DNA of 64,000 nucleotides from Cupriavidus sp. AU9028 (GCF_019795295.1 NZ_JAIMCG010000005.1:62001-126000), one strand, 5' to 3'. Positions 26,635-35,321 are shown, numbered from the stretch's first letter. The notes: generated from the letters alone by a model not told the origin. Numbers and translations are program-made.

Positions 26635-27105
26635 TCATCCGCTTGCCGTAGAACCTGGCAGCAGAAAGTTGGAGAAACTGGTTGGAGACCGCGTACTCAG
26701 TTGCCAGCCCAGGCCGGCCTTGGGAAAACAGTGTCCTCCCGCGCAGACCATCGCCACGGCGGCGGACAACAATTCGGGCGGAACGGGTGAGAACAGGCAT
26801 CCGCTCGCACCGACGAACGCAGCGATCCGGGTCAGTTCGGTGGCGCCCGGCGGCGCGATCAGCAGCCAGCGTCTGGGACTGATCCGTGCGCACAGCGCGT
26901 CGATGAGGGCGACCGGGTCGGCTTCGGTGCTGCTGCAATCGAGCAGGGCGAACTCTGCGCGCGGCCGTTGCATCTGCGCCGCTGGCGCCGTCAAGAGCCA
27001 CTCGGGTGGGTGCAGTTCCGTGTTGTCGGGAGGGTTGCGCCGCCCCAGATGTCGAGACAGCGCGCGAAGCAGGATTGCGTTGTTGGCCAGAAGAAGGGTC
27101 ATCAT
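26635..27105 (-). CDS. Stand-alone receiver-like protein without DNA-binding domain
   Basis: A 156-residue protein whose pattern follows the receiver part of the two LuxR-type proteins of this locus: MMTLLLANNAILLRALSRHL at the first beta-alpha, FALLDCSS at the third strand, RWLLIAPPG at the fourth, and GCLFSPVPPELLSAAVAMVCAGGHCFP at the end, comparable to GLLSKTCNADVLRAAIRLVLAGGECFP in the neighbour. FALLD offers an Asp near the phosphorylation position, but the acidic pair and the conserved Lys are absent. No HTH follows. It lies 157 bp downstream of the LuxR-type gene on the same strand, and may act by pairing with its full-length relatives. Confidence 0.6.
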   Translation of the reverse strand: MMTLLLANNAILLRALSRHLGRRNPPDNTELHPPEWLLTAPAAQMQRPRAEFALLDCSSTEADPVALIDALCARISPRRWLLIAPPGATELTRIAAFVGASGCLFSPVPPELLSAAVAMVCAGGHCFPKAGLGWQLSTRSPTSFSNFLLPGSTASG

Positions 27106-27262
27106 CGACTGGGCGGGTCAGGAGGGCGCGGACCTTCCTCCACGCATATCCCTAAGCCTAGCAACCGGCGGGATGACGTGCCTCGCCCAAGGGATGGAGC
27201 CATATCCGCCGAAAGGATGAGGCGACTCGCCGGTAGCCGCCGGCGAACGACATGGCGATGCC

Positions 27263-28087
27263 TCATGCCGCCTGACAGATCTGAGCGGCAACGTGGACAG
27301 CGCCTGGCTTTCCGGCGATGGCGAGGGGCGTCGCCGGACCGGGCCAGTTCAGCCTCGCGCCGCGCCGCAGCGCTTCGTAGACCGCCTCCCCCTTGTTGCG
27401 CACCTGCAGCCGCTGGTACAGCGTGCACGCATGCGTCTTGGCCGTGGCGACCGAGATATTCAGCATCCGGCTGACCGTCTTGATCGGATATCCCCGTGCC
27501 AGCAAGGCCAGCACTTCGTACTGCCGCTCCGTGATATTCAGCAGGTGAGAGCCAAGCGATGGGGTTTCGATGTCGGCGCCCACCGCGCCGAACGGATCGC
27601 CGGCGTTGCCGCCGGCAGGACGTTTGGCTGACGCCTGGGCAGGTCCATGGCTGGCGGGCGGATTCTGCGCGCCTTCGCTGCCGCTGTCGCGCTGCAGGCT
27701 GGCCGGCAGCGGCGCGGGGAAACACTCTCCGCCGGCCAGCACCAGACGGATCGCCGCGCGCAGCACGTCGGCGTTGCAGGTCTTGGACAACAGACCGCAT
27801 ACCGCGCCGGGCAATTGGGACGGTGCTGCAGTCAGACCGTCTGCCAGCACCAGTACCCGCTGTGGCGCGAGCCAGCGGCAGAGCTTCTCCATGCCACGCC
27901 AGTCCGCCGGGCCATGCGGGTGCCAGCCGAAGATCATCAACTCGGCGTCGCGCAGGCAGGCATCGTCCGGAGGCAGATCCCCCGGGTCGATATCGATCAC
28001 CGGTCCCGCCAGGTCGGGCATGGCCAGCAGCTGGCGCAGCCCGAGACGCAACAATGGATGTGGCTCGATCAGAAGAATGGTGGCCAT
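27263..28087 (-). CDS. LuxR-type regulator with degenerate receiver domain (paralogue)
   Basis: A 274-residue NarL/FixJ-type protein, clear paralogue of the one at 11011-11943: MATILLIEPHPLLRLGLRQLL versus MNALLIEAHPLLRLGLHQML, and nearly identical HTH regions (RQYEVLALLARGYPIKTVSR; NISVATAKTHACTLYQRL; VRNKGEAVYEAL; about 195-250). The receiver lacks the phospho-Asp (AELMIFGWHP) and the acidic pair, but keeps a late Lys (LLSKTC). The ATG at 28087 follows GAGAA. It marks the right-hand edge of the EPS locus, mirroring its relative near the middle. Confidence 0.87.
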   Translation of the reverse strand: MATILLIEPHPLLRLGLRQLLAMPDLAGPVIDIDPGDLPPDDACLRDAELMIFGWHPHGPADWRGMEKLCRWLAPQRVLVLADGLTAAPSQLPGAVCGLLSKTCNADVLRAAIRLVLAGGECFPAPLPASLQRDSGSEGAQNPPASHGPAQASAKRPAGGNAGDPFGAVGADIETPSLGSHLLNITERQYEVLALLARGYPIKTVSRMLNISVATAKTHACTLYQRLQVRNKGEAVYEALRRGARLNWPGPATPLAIAGKPGAVHVAAQICQAA

Positions 28088-28619
28088 GCCGTTCTCGTTG
28101 TTCTTGCGATGCGCGCTCCGCGATCCGCGCATGATCGGAACCGGCCTTTGCCACGCGGCCGCTTCCATGGCCAGGCCGGTTGCCGTTCGCCGCCCCTGTC
28201 CGCGGTGCGTTTTTACGATCGTGCCAAGCCGGTCTTGCCGCCCCCGTGCAACTCGACATACTCGTGGAATATGCCGAAAGCCAGACTTTACTTCCTCTTA
28301 TACTGGGGACCAGCATAGGCACTGTCCCCGCCGAAGGCAAGGCGCAGTGTGTGACTGCGGCATATCGTATTTCGGCAGATGTGGTCAATACCTTACATGC
28401 AGCGGAAGGCTGGGCGAATCCCTCTAATGCCGGTACTGAACCGTCCCGGGTACCTTCATTCGCCTCGGTCGCCCGGCGCTGCCAGCGGTGAAACGGGATC
28501 GACGCTGGCCGGCGAAAATAATTTCCATTACACTTCGCCCTGCAATTTGGGCAGGCTGAAGTACACCGCTTCTGCTTCCCATTACGAATCAAGCACTTAG
28601 CATTGGGGTGAGGCTGTCT
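28088..28619. promoter_or_regulatory. Divergent non-coding region before the recombinase-like gene
   Basis: 530 bp with lower GC from about 28220 onward, between divergent genes. It contains a spaced inverted repeat GGGGAC (28305-28310) / GTCCCC (28324-28329) and TATACT (28299-28304 area) that could be a -10 box for rightward transcription. No gene was supported. Confidence 0.45.
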
Positions 28620-30398
28620 ATGCGGGACGACACCATCGCAGCAGGCAAGCTGACGCGCACCGAATTTGCCGTGGTCCGGGCCTACGCGCAGGGCATGCCG
28701 GCAGTCGAGATCGCCAACCGGTACCTGCTCGACCCGGACGATGACGAGGTGCTGACGGAGCACCAGGCGGTACAGCGCATCCTGACGCTGCGCGACCGCC
28801 TGGTGCAATTCGCGCTGCAGAACGACCGGCCCGACATCGCCGCGATGTTCGACAGCCTGAAGGGGCGCTCCAATGTGGCGATGGATCGCCGCGTCGATGC
28901 GCTTTCTTCGCTGGAACGGCTGGCACCGGCCCAGCCCGCGTTGGAACATGCGGTATCGCTATGGTTTCGGCCGAGCCTTGCCCTGCGCCTCTCGTCCGCC
29001 GGTCTGCCCCGCATCGAAGACCTGGTACGCCTGATCAACCGGCGCGGCACTGCCTGGTGGCGCGAGGTGCCCCGGCTTGGCCGCAAGTCCGCGGCAGTGG
29101 TGGCAGGCTGGTTGCGGGATCACCGTCCCGGACTGCACCGGCGTCAGCCGTCCGGCCAGCAACAAGCAGACCCCGGGCTGCGGCTCGACTCCCTCATCGG
29201 CGCGCCGTTGCGGCCAGGCGACTGGCCCAGGCTGCATGCCATGCCGCTGGACCACCGGCTGCCTTGCCCGGTCCCGTTGGAACAAATGGTGCCGTCCCGC
29301 CTTGCCGCCGGGGACCGGCCCGGCATGCCGGCGGGAAGCGCGGACTACGCCGGTGCGCTGGCTGAAGAGCTGCGGCTTGTCGCGCAATGGCTGGAAACGG
29401 TGCGCGGCAAACCCAATACGTGGGCCAGCTACCGGCGGGAGGCGGAGCGCCTGCTGCTGTGGAGCGCGGTGTCGCGCCGGTCGCTGCGGTCTCTGCGACC
29501 CGCCGATATCGATGCCTATCTGCGGTTCCTGGCCGATCCGCAGCCAGCCGCCTTCTGGCAGGGGCCGTCGGGGGCCCGGGACCGCGTGCACTGGCGCCCC
29601 TTCCAGGGCGGCCTGAGCCCGAGTTCACGGCAGGCAGCGCGCCGAGTCTTGCACGTGCTGTTCAACGCCCTGCACCGGTGCGGGTGGATCGCCTCGAACC
29701 CTTGTCTGGGCAGAGTCCGCCGCAGCTCGGCCGAATCCGCCCTGCTCCAGCGGCACCCTTCGGGGCAACAAGGGGGGCCGGGCGACGGCCAGCACGATAC
29801 GTTGATGGCGGCGGCGGATTCGGTGTTGCTGGGGCGCTTTGCCGACTGGCTACGCCACGAAGCACGAGCCGGCCGGCTTCGGGCGGCCAACGCCGCCGTG
29901 CAGCTTGCGGCCCGTTTCGGCCTCGGTGCCGAGGAACTGGTGTCGCTGCGCGGTAGCGACCTGCCATCATTGCTTTCGCCACCGGATCCGGCGGCAGACG
30001 AGGGGCCTTCTGGCGCGACGGCGCTAGACGCGCTTCGCCACGCGCTGCAGATGCACTGGGAGGACCGTGGCGTTGCTGGCGCGTTGCCTGCGGACTATCC
30101 CGTGCTCGGGCCGGAGCGTTTGCCGCCCACGCCGCGGGCGAAGGCCAAGCTCGCCGAGCTTGGGGACGCCCGCCTTGCCCGGTACTCGCGCGGCGGGATG
30201 GAGGCGCTGCTGCGGCGCGCGTGGGAGGCCTTCGCCGCGCAGCCCGAGCACCCGGTGCCGGTGGGTTGGCGGTTCACACCGCGCAAGCTGGCGCAAGCTG
30301 GCGGCGCACCGCGCGTCGCCCCTCCGGCAGGGCAGCAGGCGGAACGCGAAGCGTCTGCCGACGCTGACGGCTGCGCGGTCGGGGGGACCGCAGCGTAA
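28620..30398 (+). CDS. Tyrosine-recombinase-like protein with DUF3701-type N-terminus, catalytically degenerate
   Basis: A 592-residue protein related to phage-type integrases. The N-terminus (LTRTEFAVVRAYAQGMPAVE, DPDDDEVLTEHQAVQRIL) matches the DUF3701 region known from chromid-linked recombinases; a helix-hairpin-helix-like part (LSSAGLPRIEDLVRLI) follows, then a SAM-like core-binding domain (TVRGKPNTWASYRREAERLLLW, about 262-283; LRPADIDAYLRFLADP). The C-terminal domain is recognisable (AARFGLGAEELVSLRGSDLP, about 430) but the first catalytic Arg position reads Gly, and no H-x-x-R or active Tyr box is evident before the end (WRFTPRKLAQAGG). ATG 28620 has GAGG 7 bases upstream; GTG 28608 is possible. 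It is convergent with parB. Confidence 0.8.
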   Translation: MRDDTIAAGKLTRTEFAVVRAYAQGMPAVEIANRYLLDPDDDEVLTEHQAVQRILTLRDRLVQFALQNDRPDIAAMFDSLKGRSNVAMDRRVDALSSLERLAPAQPALEHAVSLWFRPSLALRLSSAGLPRIEDLVRLINRRGTAWWREVPRLGRKSAAVVAGWLRDHRPGLHRRQPSGQQQADPGLRLDSLIGAPLRPGDWPRLHAMPLDHRLPCPVPLEQMVPSRLAAGDRPGMPAGSADYAGALAEELRLVAQWLETVRGKPNTWASYRREAERLLLWSAVSRRSLRSLRPADIDAYLRFLADPQPAAFWQGPSGARDRVHWRPFQGGLSPSSRQAARRVLHVLFNALHRCGWIASNPCLGRVRRSSAESALLQRHPSGQQGGPGDGQHDTLMAAADSVLLGRFADWLRHEARAGRLRAANAAVQLAARFGLGAEELVSLRGSDLPSLLSPPDPAADEGPSGATALDALRHALQMHWEDRGVAGALPADYPVLGPERLPPTPRAKAKLAELGDARLARYSRGGMEALLRRAWEAFAAQPEHPVPVGWRFTPRKLAQAGGAPRVAPPAGQQAEREASADADGCAVGGTAA

Positions 30399-30423
30399 CG
30401 GCGTCCGACGGCAGGGACAGCGA

Positions 30424-31464
30424 TCAGACCAGCGACTTGTCCAGGCCGAACCGGCTCTTCAGCGATTCAAGCAGTGCCTCCCGGGTGTCCCGATCGCTCA
30501 ACTGCACGTCCAGCACCACACGTCCGGAATCCCACTCCTTGATGGTGCCCAACAGTTCGCCTCCGCTCGTGCGGATCTTGTACTGACGGCTGATCTCCTT
30601 GACCTTGCGCGGCTTGCCCTCCTGAGCCTGCTTGCGGATCGACTCCACCTCGCGGCTGGACAGGCCCTCGTTCATGATGCGCAGCGCCAGCTCCCGAGTC
30701 CGGTCCTCTCCAGCGTGCTTGCAGTACAGGGTCAATTCATAGCCGGCCGCGATGCCGATTGCGCTGGGCCTCTCACGCATCACCATCAGCACGGACTCCG
30801 GCAGTTTCAGCAGAGCCAGCGTCTTGTTGACGGTGCCGGCCGACATGCCGGTGAGTTCGCAAATATCCTCTTCTTTCTGGACTTTTCCTTCATCGAGCAA
30901 CTGGCGCCAGGCGATGGCGTTGTCCAGTGCGGACTGATCCGACCGCTGCTCGTTGAGCAGGAACGACAGCCGGTAGAAGTCCAGGTCGCTCAGGTCGCTC
31001 TCGACGAAGCACTCCATCTCGTGCTTGCCGGCCGCCGCGAGGGCGCGCTTCCTGTAGTGGCCGTCGATCAGGATGTAGTGGCCAGGGCGGGTCGGATCCG
31101 GTGCGGCCAGGCCGGGCGTCTTCTGCCCATGCGTCGCGATCGATGCCGCGCGCTCTTGCACGACCGCCGGGTCATAGATCCGTCGCGCGTTCAGCGGATT
31201 GTCGTGCAGTTGCGCCAAGGGGATCCGTTTGAGGACCCTGCCCTCACCGTGTCCTTCGCCGCTTTCAGCGCTGAAAGCGGCTGGCCGCCGGGAGTCTGCC
31301 CCGTCGGTCCCGGGCGCCGCGGCATTGGGTTGCAGCAAGCCGTTTGGATGCTTTGCAATCGCCGCTTCCGCCCGAGCGAAGCGGTCCAGTGTTTCGGAGC
31401 GGGTCTTCTCCGCCGCCATGCCGGCCAGCATGCCAGCACGTAAATTCTTCAGTTTCGTCGCCAT
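30424..31464 (-). CDS. parB: ParB-type partition protein
   Basis: Centromere-binding protein for segregation of this replicon. The 346-residue chain has an N-terminal ParA-contact region (RAGMLAGMAAEKTRSETLDR), the ParB nuclease/CTPase-fold segment (IPLAQLHDNPLNARRIYDPA, about 81-100; YILIDGHYRKRALAAAG, about 129), and a HTH (EEDICELTGMSAGTVNKTLALLKLP, about 196-220). It follows parA by 3 bp. A perfect 24-bp palindrome containing the parS-like core is embedded in its own reading frame (residues about 61-68, AAFSAESG). Confidence 0.93.
   Translation of the reverse strand: MATKLKNLRAGMLAGMAAEKTRSETLDRFARAEAAIAKHPNGLLQPNAAAPGTDGADSRRPAAFSAESGEGHGEGRVLKRIPLAQLHDNPLNARRIYDPAVVQERAASIATHGQKTPGLAAPDPTRPGHYILIDGHYRKRALAAAGKHEMECFVESDLSDLDFYRLSFLLNEQRSDQSALDNAIAWRQLLDEGKVQKEEDICELTGMSAGTVNKTLALLKLPESVLMVMRERPSAIGIAAGYELTLYCKHAGEDRTRELALRIMNEGLSSREVESIRKQAQEGKPRKVKEISRQYKIRTSGGELLGTIKEWDSGRVVLDVQLSDRDTREALLESLKSRFGLDKSLV
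31258..31281. promoter_or_regulatory. parS-like palindrome inside parB
   Basis: Perfect 24-bp palindrome; half-site GCCGCTTTCAGC. The central CTTTCAGCGCTGAAAG is identical to the site before parA. Probable ParB-binding centromere site. Confidence 0.8.
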
Positions 31465-31467
31465 CGC

Positions 31468-32124
31468 TTACTCAATCAGGGACAGGATTTCGTCCACCAT
31501 CATGTCGACTTCCTGAACCGCTTCCCGCGCCCCCGGAACGCCGTGCACCGTGCATCCGATCGCCTGGCATTCACGGAATGCCGAGCGCGAGCCGATCATC
31601 GATTGCAGCAACGGCACATCGCCGTCATCGCCCAGGATTTCGATGGCCTGGCGTGCAATCGATACGCGGCGCTGGACCATATTGGCCATTACCCGGATTT
31701 GCAGCGTCTCGTTTTGCACCTGCGCGTGCTGTGCCAGCGTCTTCGCGGCCACCGCCGCCCACAAATCGGGTGGGGAAGGCACGACGGGAATAATCGCCAG
31801 ATCCGAAATCAGCAGGGCGCTGGAGGGTGCGGCGGAATGGACCGCGGGCGGACAGTCGACCAGGATGTAGTCGTAGTCCTGCACGAACTTGCGCACCTCC
31901 CGGTGCATGGCGCCACCCGAGGGGGCCAGACCGATCACCGAGGCTGGGAAGGGGCGCTCATCGGTCGCCTGGGCGGCCCATCGAGTCGCCGTGCCCTGTT
32001 CGTCCATATCCACGAGCATGGACCTCGCCCCGCGCAGTCCGAGTGTGCCGGCCAGATGCATGCTGACCGTCGTCTTGCCGCACCCGCCCTTCTGGTTGAA
32101 CACTGTAATGATCTTAGCTGCCAC
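31468..32124 (-). CDS. parA: ParA-type partition ATPase
   Basis: A 218-residue Walker-type ATPase that positions the replicon through ParB. Deviant Walker A KGGCGKTT at residues 12-19, Walker A' VDMDEQGTATRW (about 38-49), Walker B YILVDCPP (about 86-93). The short length and lack of an N-terminal HTH are like type Ib ParA, so the repression of the operon may fall to ParB. The start is GTG at 32124 with GAGAGGG about 6 bases upstream; the parS-like palindrome abuts that ribosome-binding site. Confidence 0.95.
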   Translation of the reverse strand: MAAKIITVFNQKGGCGKTTVSMHLAGTLGLRGARSMLVDMDEQGTATRWAAQATDERPFPASVIGLAPSGGAMHREVRKFVQDYDYILVDCPPAVHSAAPSSALLISDLAIIPVVPSPPDLWAAVAAKTLAQHAQVQNETLQIRVMANMVQRRVSIARQAIEILGDDGDVPLLQSMIGSRSAFRECQAIGCTVHGVPGAREAVQEVDMMVDEILSLIE

Positions 32125-32134
32125 TGCACCCTCT

Positions 32135-32150
32135 CTTTCAGCGCTGAAAG
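32135..32150. promoter_or_regulatory. parS-like palindrome upstream of parA
   Basis: CTTTCAGCGCTGAAAG, a perfect 16-bp palindrome 10 bp before the parA start and directly next to its Shine-Dalgarno sequence. Likely ParB-binding site and operator of parAB. Confidence 0.82.
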
Positions 32151-32478
32151 CGCGTTCGGACGTCAGGCGAAACTGTAGTCAAACTAGAACGTGTGATCAA
32201 CCTATTTGGACAAAATCAGAATTATCTTGGTCACACCATTGTAACAAAGCGCAATTCCACCAAAATGGAGCTTGAATTTTTCGCGGGGATCGGCCTAAAT
32301 TAGAGGTTGTGCGTTGTACACCGCACATGACACACGTGACCAAACTGGATATGATGCCTTCTACAGTCGAGTCAAGTCGTGTCAACCTCGTCACCGTCCG
32401 TTCGGTACCCGCGAGAAATCAACGTGCTTGAACGGTTGTTGGCGTTGTACAAGGAACTTGCTTCGAAAGGAAACTCAC
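32151..32478. promoter_or_regulatory. parA promoter region and long cspA-like 5' leader
   Basis: The most AT-rich stretch of the window, between divergent parA and a cold-shock gene. It contains a near-palindrome GTGCGTTGTACACCGCAC (32309-32326) and a second GCGTTGTACA at 32442-32451, 131 bp apart. Promoters for both directions must be here. The leader before the cold-shock gene may be over 100 nt, as is usual for temperature-controlled csp mRNAs; the exact start is not visible. Confidence 0.5.
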
Positions 32479-32682
32479 ATGGCAACCGGTACGGTTAAAT
32501 GGTTTAACGAAACCAAGGGGTTCGGCTTTATTACTCCGGACGATGGTGGCGCGGATCTGTTTGCGCACTTCTCGGAGATCCAGGGCTCCGGCTTCAAGAC
32601 TCTGAAAGACGGTCAGCGTGTGACCTTCGAAGTCAAGCAGGGCCCGAAGGGTCTGCAGGCTTCCGGCATCAAGCCGGCTTGA
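32479..32682 (+). CDS. Cold-shock protein, CspA family
   Basis: A 67-residue single OB-fold nucleic-acid chaperone. RNP1 KGFGFI (about 13-18) and RNP2 LFAHFS (about 27-32) are intact, and [20 protein letters not shown] is canonical. AAAGGAAA lies about 7 bases before the ATG. It stands between parA and repA, unusual company for a csp gene, and has a partner on the other side of the origin (35616-35819) that is about three-quarters identical. Confidence 0.96.
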   Translation: MATGTVKWFNETKGFGFITPDDGGADLFAHFSEIQGSGFKTLKDGQRVTFEVKQGPKGLQASGIKPA

Positions 32683-32745
32683 TTTCAGGCTGAAGATCGA
32701 TGGCTGCCCGGCAACGTCGGACAGCCGGAAAGCGGTAAAGAAAAA

Positions 32746-32774
32746 GGCAAGTGTCCATGGCACTTGCCTTTTTT
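32746..32774. terminator. Bidirectional terminator between csp and repA genes
   Basis: GGCAAGTG, 7-nt loop, CACTTGCC, then six T on the plus strand; five A just before the stem give a T-run on the minus strand too. It can end both the cold-shock transcript and the convergent repA transcript. Confidence 0.9.
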
Positions 32775-32841
32775 CTTGTTCACATCGCCACTGCGCGGCG
32801 CAGCCGACGGCTTCTGCAGCCGACGCGCGCAATGCGACGGC

Positions 32842-33936
32842 TCAGGCCAGCTTGCGTACGCTGGTGCGCGAAGGCTGCAGGATCAGCGCCTTGGACGAAT
32901 CCGCATCCACCTTGGCGTCCGGATAGACCACCAGCACATCCTTCAGCGCCTTGCGGAAGAGTGCGCGGAATTTCCGCTCGCTCTCGGTCTCGGTACCGAA
33001 CTGCATCTGCAGCGCTTCCCAGGGGATCTCCGTGCGGCGCTGGATGGTGAAAAAGCGGTAGGTGAGCCAGGAATAGACGTCGAGCGCAAAGGGCGACTGC
33101 TTGAGCGCTTTCAGCGCCCGCATATCGACCGGCACCGGACGGTTGACCAGCTCGTTGAAGAACGGCTCGGACAGCACCACAAAGCTCTCGAACATCGAGC
33201 CCTGACCAGGCTGCATCGGATCCCACCACGTCGACAGCTGGTCGGCCAGCAGATAGCCGACACGGTCGATCGACATTGGCTCATGGTTGCTGGTCTGGTT
33301 GGGCGTCGGCGCGGATTTGTTCTGCACGATGGCAATCGTCGCCGAGAACAGCCGGATCATCTGCTGGCGCACCAGCGTCATAGTCCCCCGCTTGCCGCCG
33401 GTGGCCATGGGGATGCCCAGGTTGTACATGAACTCGGACAGGGAATTGCCGAGGGAGATGCGCCGGTCTTCCACGGTGCCCGTGAATTCGCCGCGCTTCT
33501 TCTTCGCCATGATCTCCTTGCCAATCCAGGCAAGCATCAGACGCGGGTACGAGCCATAGGGATATCCGAGCGACACCGTCTCCGACACCAGCTTTTGCCG
33601 GCCATTGCTGGCTCGCTCGGAACGCTGCTGGGTGAAGTAGCCGGGCTGGATCATCAGCGAGATGTTGCCGCTGGTACGTGTCCACACCGGCGGCGCGCCC
33701 TTGGGCGCCCGGTAGGGGAGCGTGACCTGCACGCTGGCCCGGCTCAGGAAGCCCACTTCTCCGCTTTGCCAGGCGTCCTCCCTTTCCATCGCCTGCGCTT
33801 CGTCGAACAGCCGCTGGAATTTTTCGGACGGCACAAGCGATCCTTCGTTGCCGGGAAGGATGATGCGCGAAGGGCCGGTTTCGACGTCCGTGACGGTCCG
33901 GTCCCCCGTGGTGGCCTGGGAGCGTTTGATGGGCAT
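32842..33936 (-). CDS. repA: Replication initiator RepA
   Basis: A 364-residue initiator of the plasmid RepA family seen on chromids and megaplasmids of Burkholderiales. Recognisable blocks are PGYFTQQRSERASNGRQKLV, LGYPYGSYPRLMLAWIGKEI (about 123-142), GTMTLVRQQMIRLFSATIAI (about 184), LLADQLSTWWDP and LDVYSWLTYRFFTIQRRTEI PW (about 285-306), with winged-helix character. It should bind the 16-bp iterons that fill the region upstream of it. An inverted iteron copy lies 55 bp before the start (33991-34006), suggesting autoregulation. The ATG at 33936 has a poor ribosome-binding site, in line with limited synthesis. Confidence 0.9.
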   Translation of the reverse strand: MPIKRSQATTGDRTVTDVETGPSRIILPGNEGSLVPSEKFQRLFDEAQAMEREDAWQSGEVGFLSRASVQVTLPYRAPKGAPPVWTRTSGNISLMIQPGYFTQQRSERASNGRQKLVSETVSLGYPYGSYPRLMLAWIGKEIMAKKKRGEFTGTVEDRRISLGNSLSEFMYNLGIPMATGGKRGTMTLVRQQMIRLFSATIAIVQNKSAPTPNQTSNHEPMSIDRVGYLLADQLSTWWDPMQPGQGSMFESFVVLSEPFFNELVNRPVPVDMRALKALKQSPFALDVYSWLTYRFFTIQRRTEIPWEALQMQFGTETESERKFRALFRKALKDVLVVYPDAKVDADSSKALILQPSRTSVRKLA

Positions 33937-33990
33937 AAGGGCGGTGCTTCGAATTACCCGCCTTTTTACTTGATGGAGCCGGGCTTGTCA

Positions 33991-34006
33991 CGCAGAAACG
34001 GGTACG
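33991..34006 (-). repeat. Inverted iteron in the repA promoter region
   Basis: Exact consensus copy in minus orientation (CGCAGAAACGGGTACG), followed by the palindrome ACGTATACGT (34004-34013). Placed where it could repress repA. Confidence 0.85.
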
Positions 34007-34162
34007 TATACGTCTGCTCGCTTCTGCGCTCGGGGCAACGACTGGACATCCGCGGTGTGGCTTGACGGTGACCTCCCCCGGCTGCCAGGGGAGCGTTGGG
34101 TGTTGCCCCGGGGATTCTCGATTGCTGGCGCCATGCCGTGCCGCAGTGGGCAACCTGCAGGG

Positions 34163-34171
34163 TTGTCCACT
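34163..34171 (+). promoter_or_regulatory. Possible DnaA box
   Basis: TTGTCCACT, two mismatches to TTATCCACA, on the repA side of the iteron array. Confidence 0.4.
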
Positions 34172-34185
34172 TCGGCGCGTGCATC

Positions 34186-34260
34186 AGCTACAAGTAAACG
34201 ATACCTCTACGGTTAACTACCGGTATACGTATACGGCGCTCCTAACCGCTTGTCCCGAAA
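34186..34260. other. AT-richer segment next to iterons, candidate unwinding element
   Basis: Lower GC than its surroundings; contains GTATACGTATAC, a perfect 12-bp palindrome (34223-34234). Directly precedes the phased iteron block, as expected for a DNA-unwinding element. Function inferred. Confidence 0.45.
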
Positions 34261-34408
34261 GGGAAAACCTCTCTTTCGCGAACCCGATTCTGCGCCCCTT
34301 CGTACCCGATTCTGCGCAACTGCGTACCTGTATCTGCGGTGAAGCGAACCTGTTTCAGCGTATACCCCGAACCGCTTTCTGCGGGGACAACTCTCCCAAT
34401 GCACAGAC

Positions 34409-34417
34409 TTGTCCACA
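34409..34417 (+). promoter_or_regulatory. Possible DnaA box
   Basis: TTGTCCACA, one mismatch to TTATCCACA, between the phased and the irregular iterons. Confidence 0.6.
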
Positions 34418-35321
34418 GGCAAAACCCGCCCGGCCCGTGCCGCAGCGTACCCGTTTCTGCGCCTATCCGGGGCTCGGGGGCCGGCCCACCTCGCAAGCTT
34501 CCCGTCCCCTGCGCAGCTTGGCCGCCGCTTAAAGCTGCTTGTGCTCCCTGAAATCTGGCTCCGTACTCGTTTCTGCGTGCGCCCCGTCACCGCGGGCGGG
34601 CCACTTCCATCGCGGTGCATCATTGAACGACCGTACCCGTTTCTGCGTACACAGATGGTCCCGAGTCAAACCTGCGGCGGTACCTCGGGGTGCGCCCGCC
34701 GTACCCGTTTCTGCGCTTGCCCGATGCGAGCTGTCGCGCCGGGCGTACCTACATCTGCGAGCAAAAATCTGGACAGAAAACCAGAAGGGAAGCGCGGGGC
34801 TGGCGTAGTAAAACAGCTACAGCAGGAGCGGGTACCCACTTACAACTCGCTAAGTTAGTATGCACCAACCGAACGGAACGTACCCGTTTCTGCGCGCCCG
34901 AAGTAGGGACCCACGCAAGCGGGCCGCAACGGCTCCATCCCGGCGCCGTACCCATTTCTGCGCCGGCGTAACCGGGACAGTTTGTCAGATCCGTACCCTT
35001 TTCTGCGCCCGCAGCAAGGCACGCCTGCGGCCCGCATTCCACCGTGTACCTGTTTCTGCGGATCGAGCGCGTACCCGATTCTGCGGACCTCGCTGGCCAT
35101 ATGTCGCAAGGGATAGCCAGCCCCGTGGAGCGATGCGTACCCGTTTCTGCGGCACGGAAACGTCCGAACCCGTGTGAGCGTACCCGTTTCTGCGTGGCCC
35201 GCGAGGAGCAAGGGGCGGTCAGCTCGGCCAGCCGAACCCGTTTCTGCGAGATCGCGTCGGGTCGGCCGGGCAGAAGGGAAGGGGTCGGCCACCGGGTCGG
35301 CCCACGGCCGCGCCGGACAGC

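Noticed and set aside
28620-30398. A mobile genetic element or integron marked by the recombinase-like gene
   Set aside because: No attachment-site repeats, cargo or tRNA junction are seen, the catalytic residues look lost, and the gene borders parB as in other chromids.
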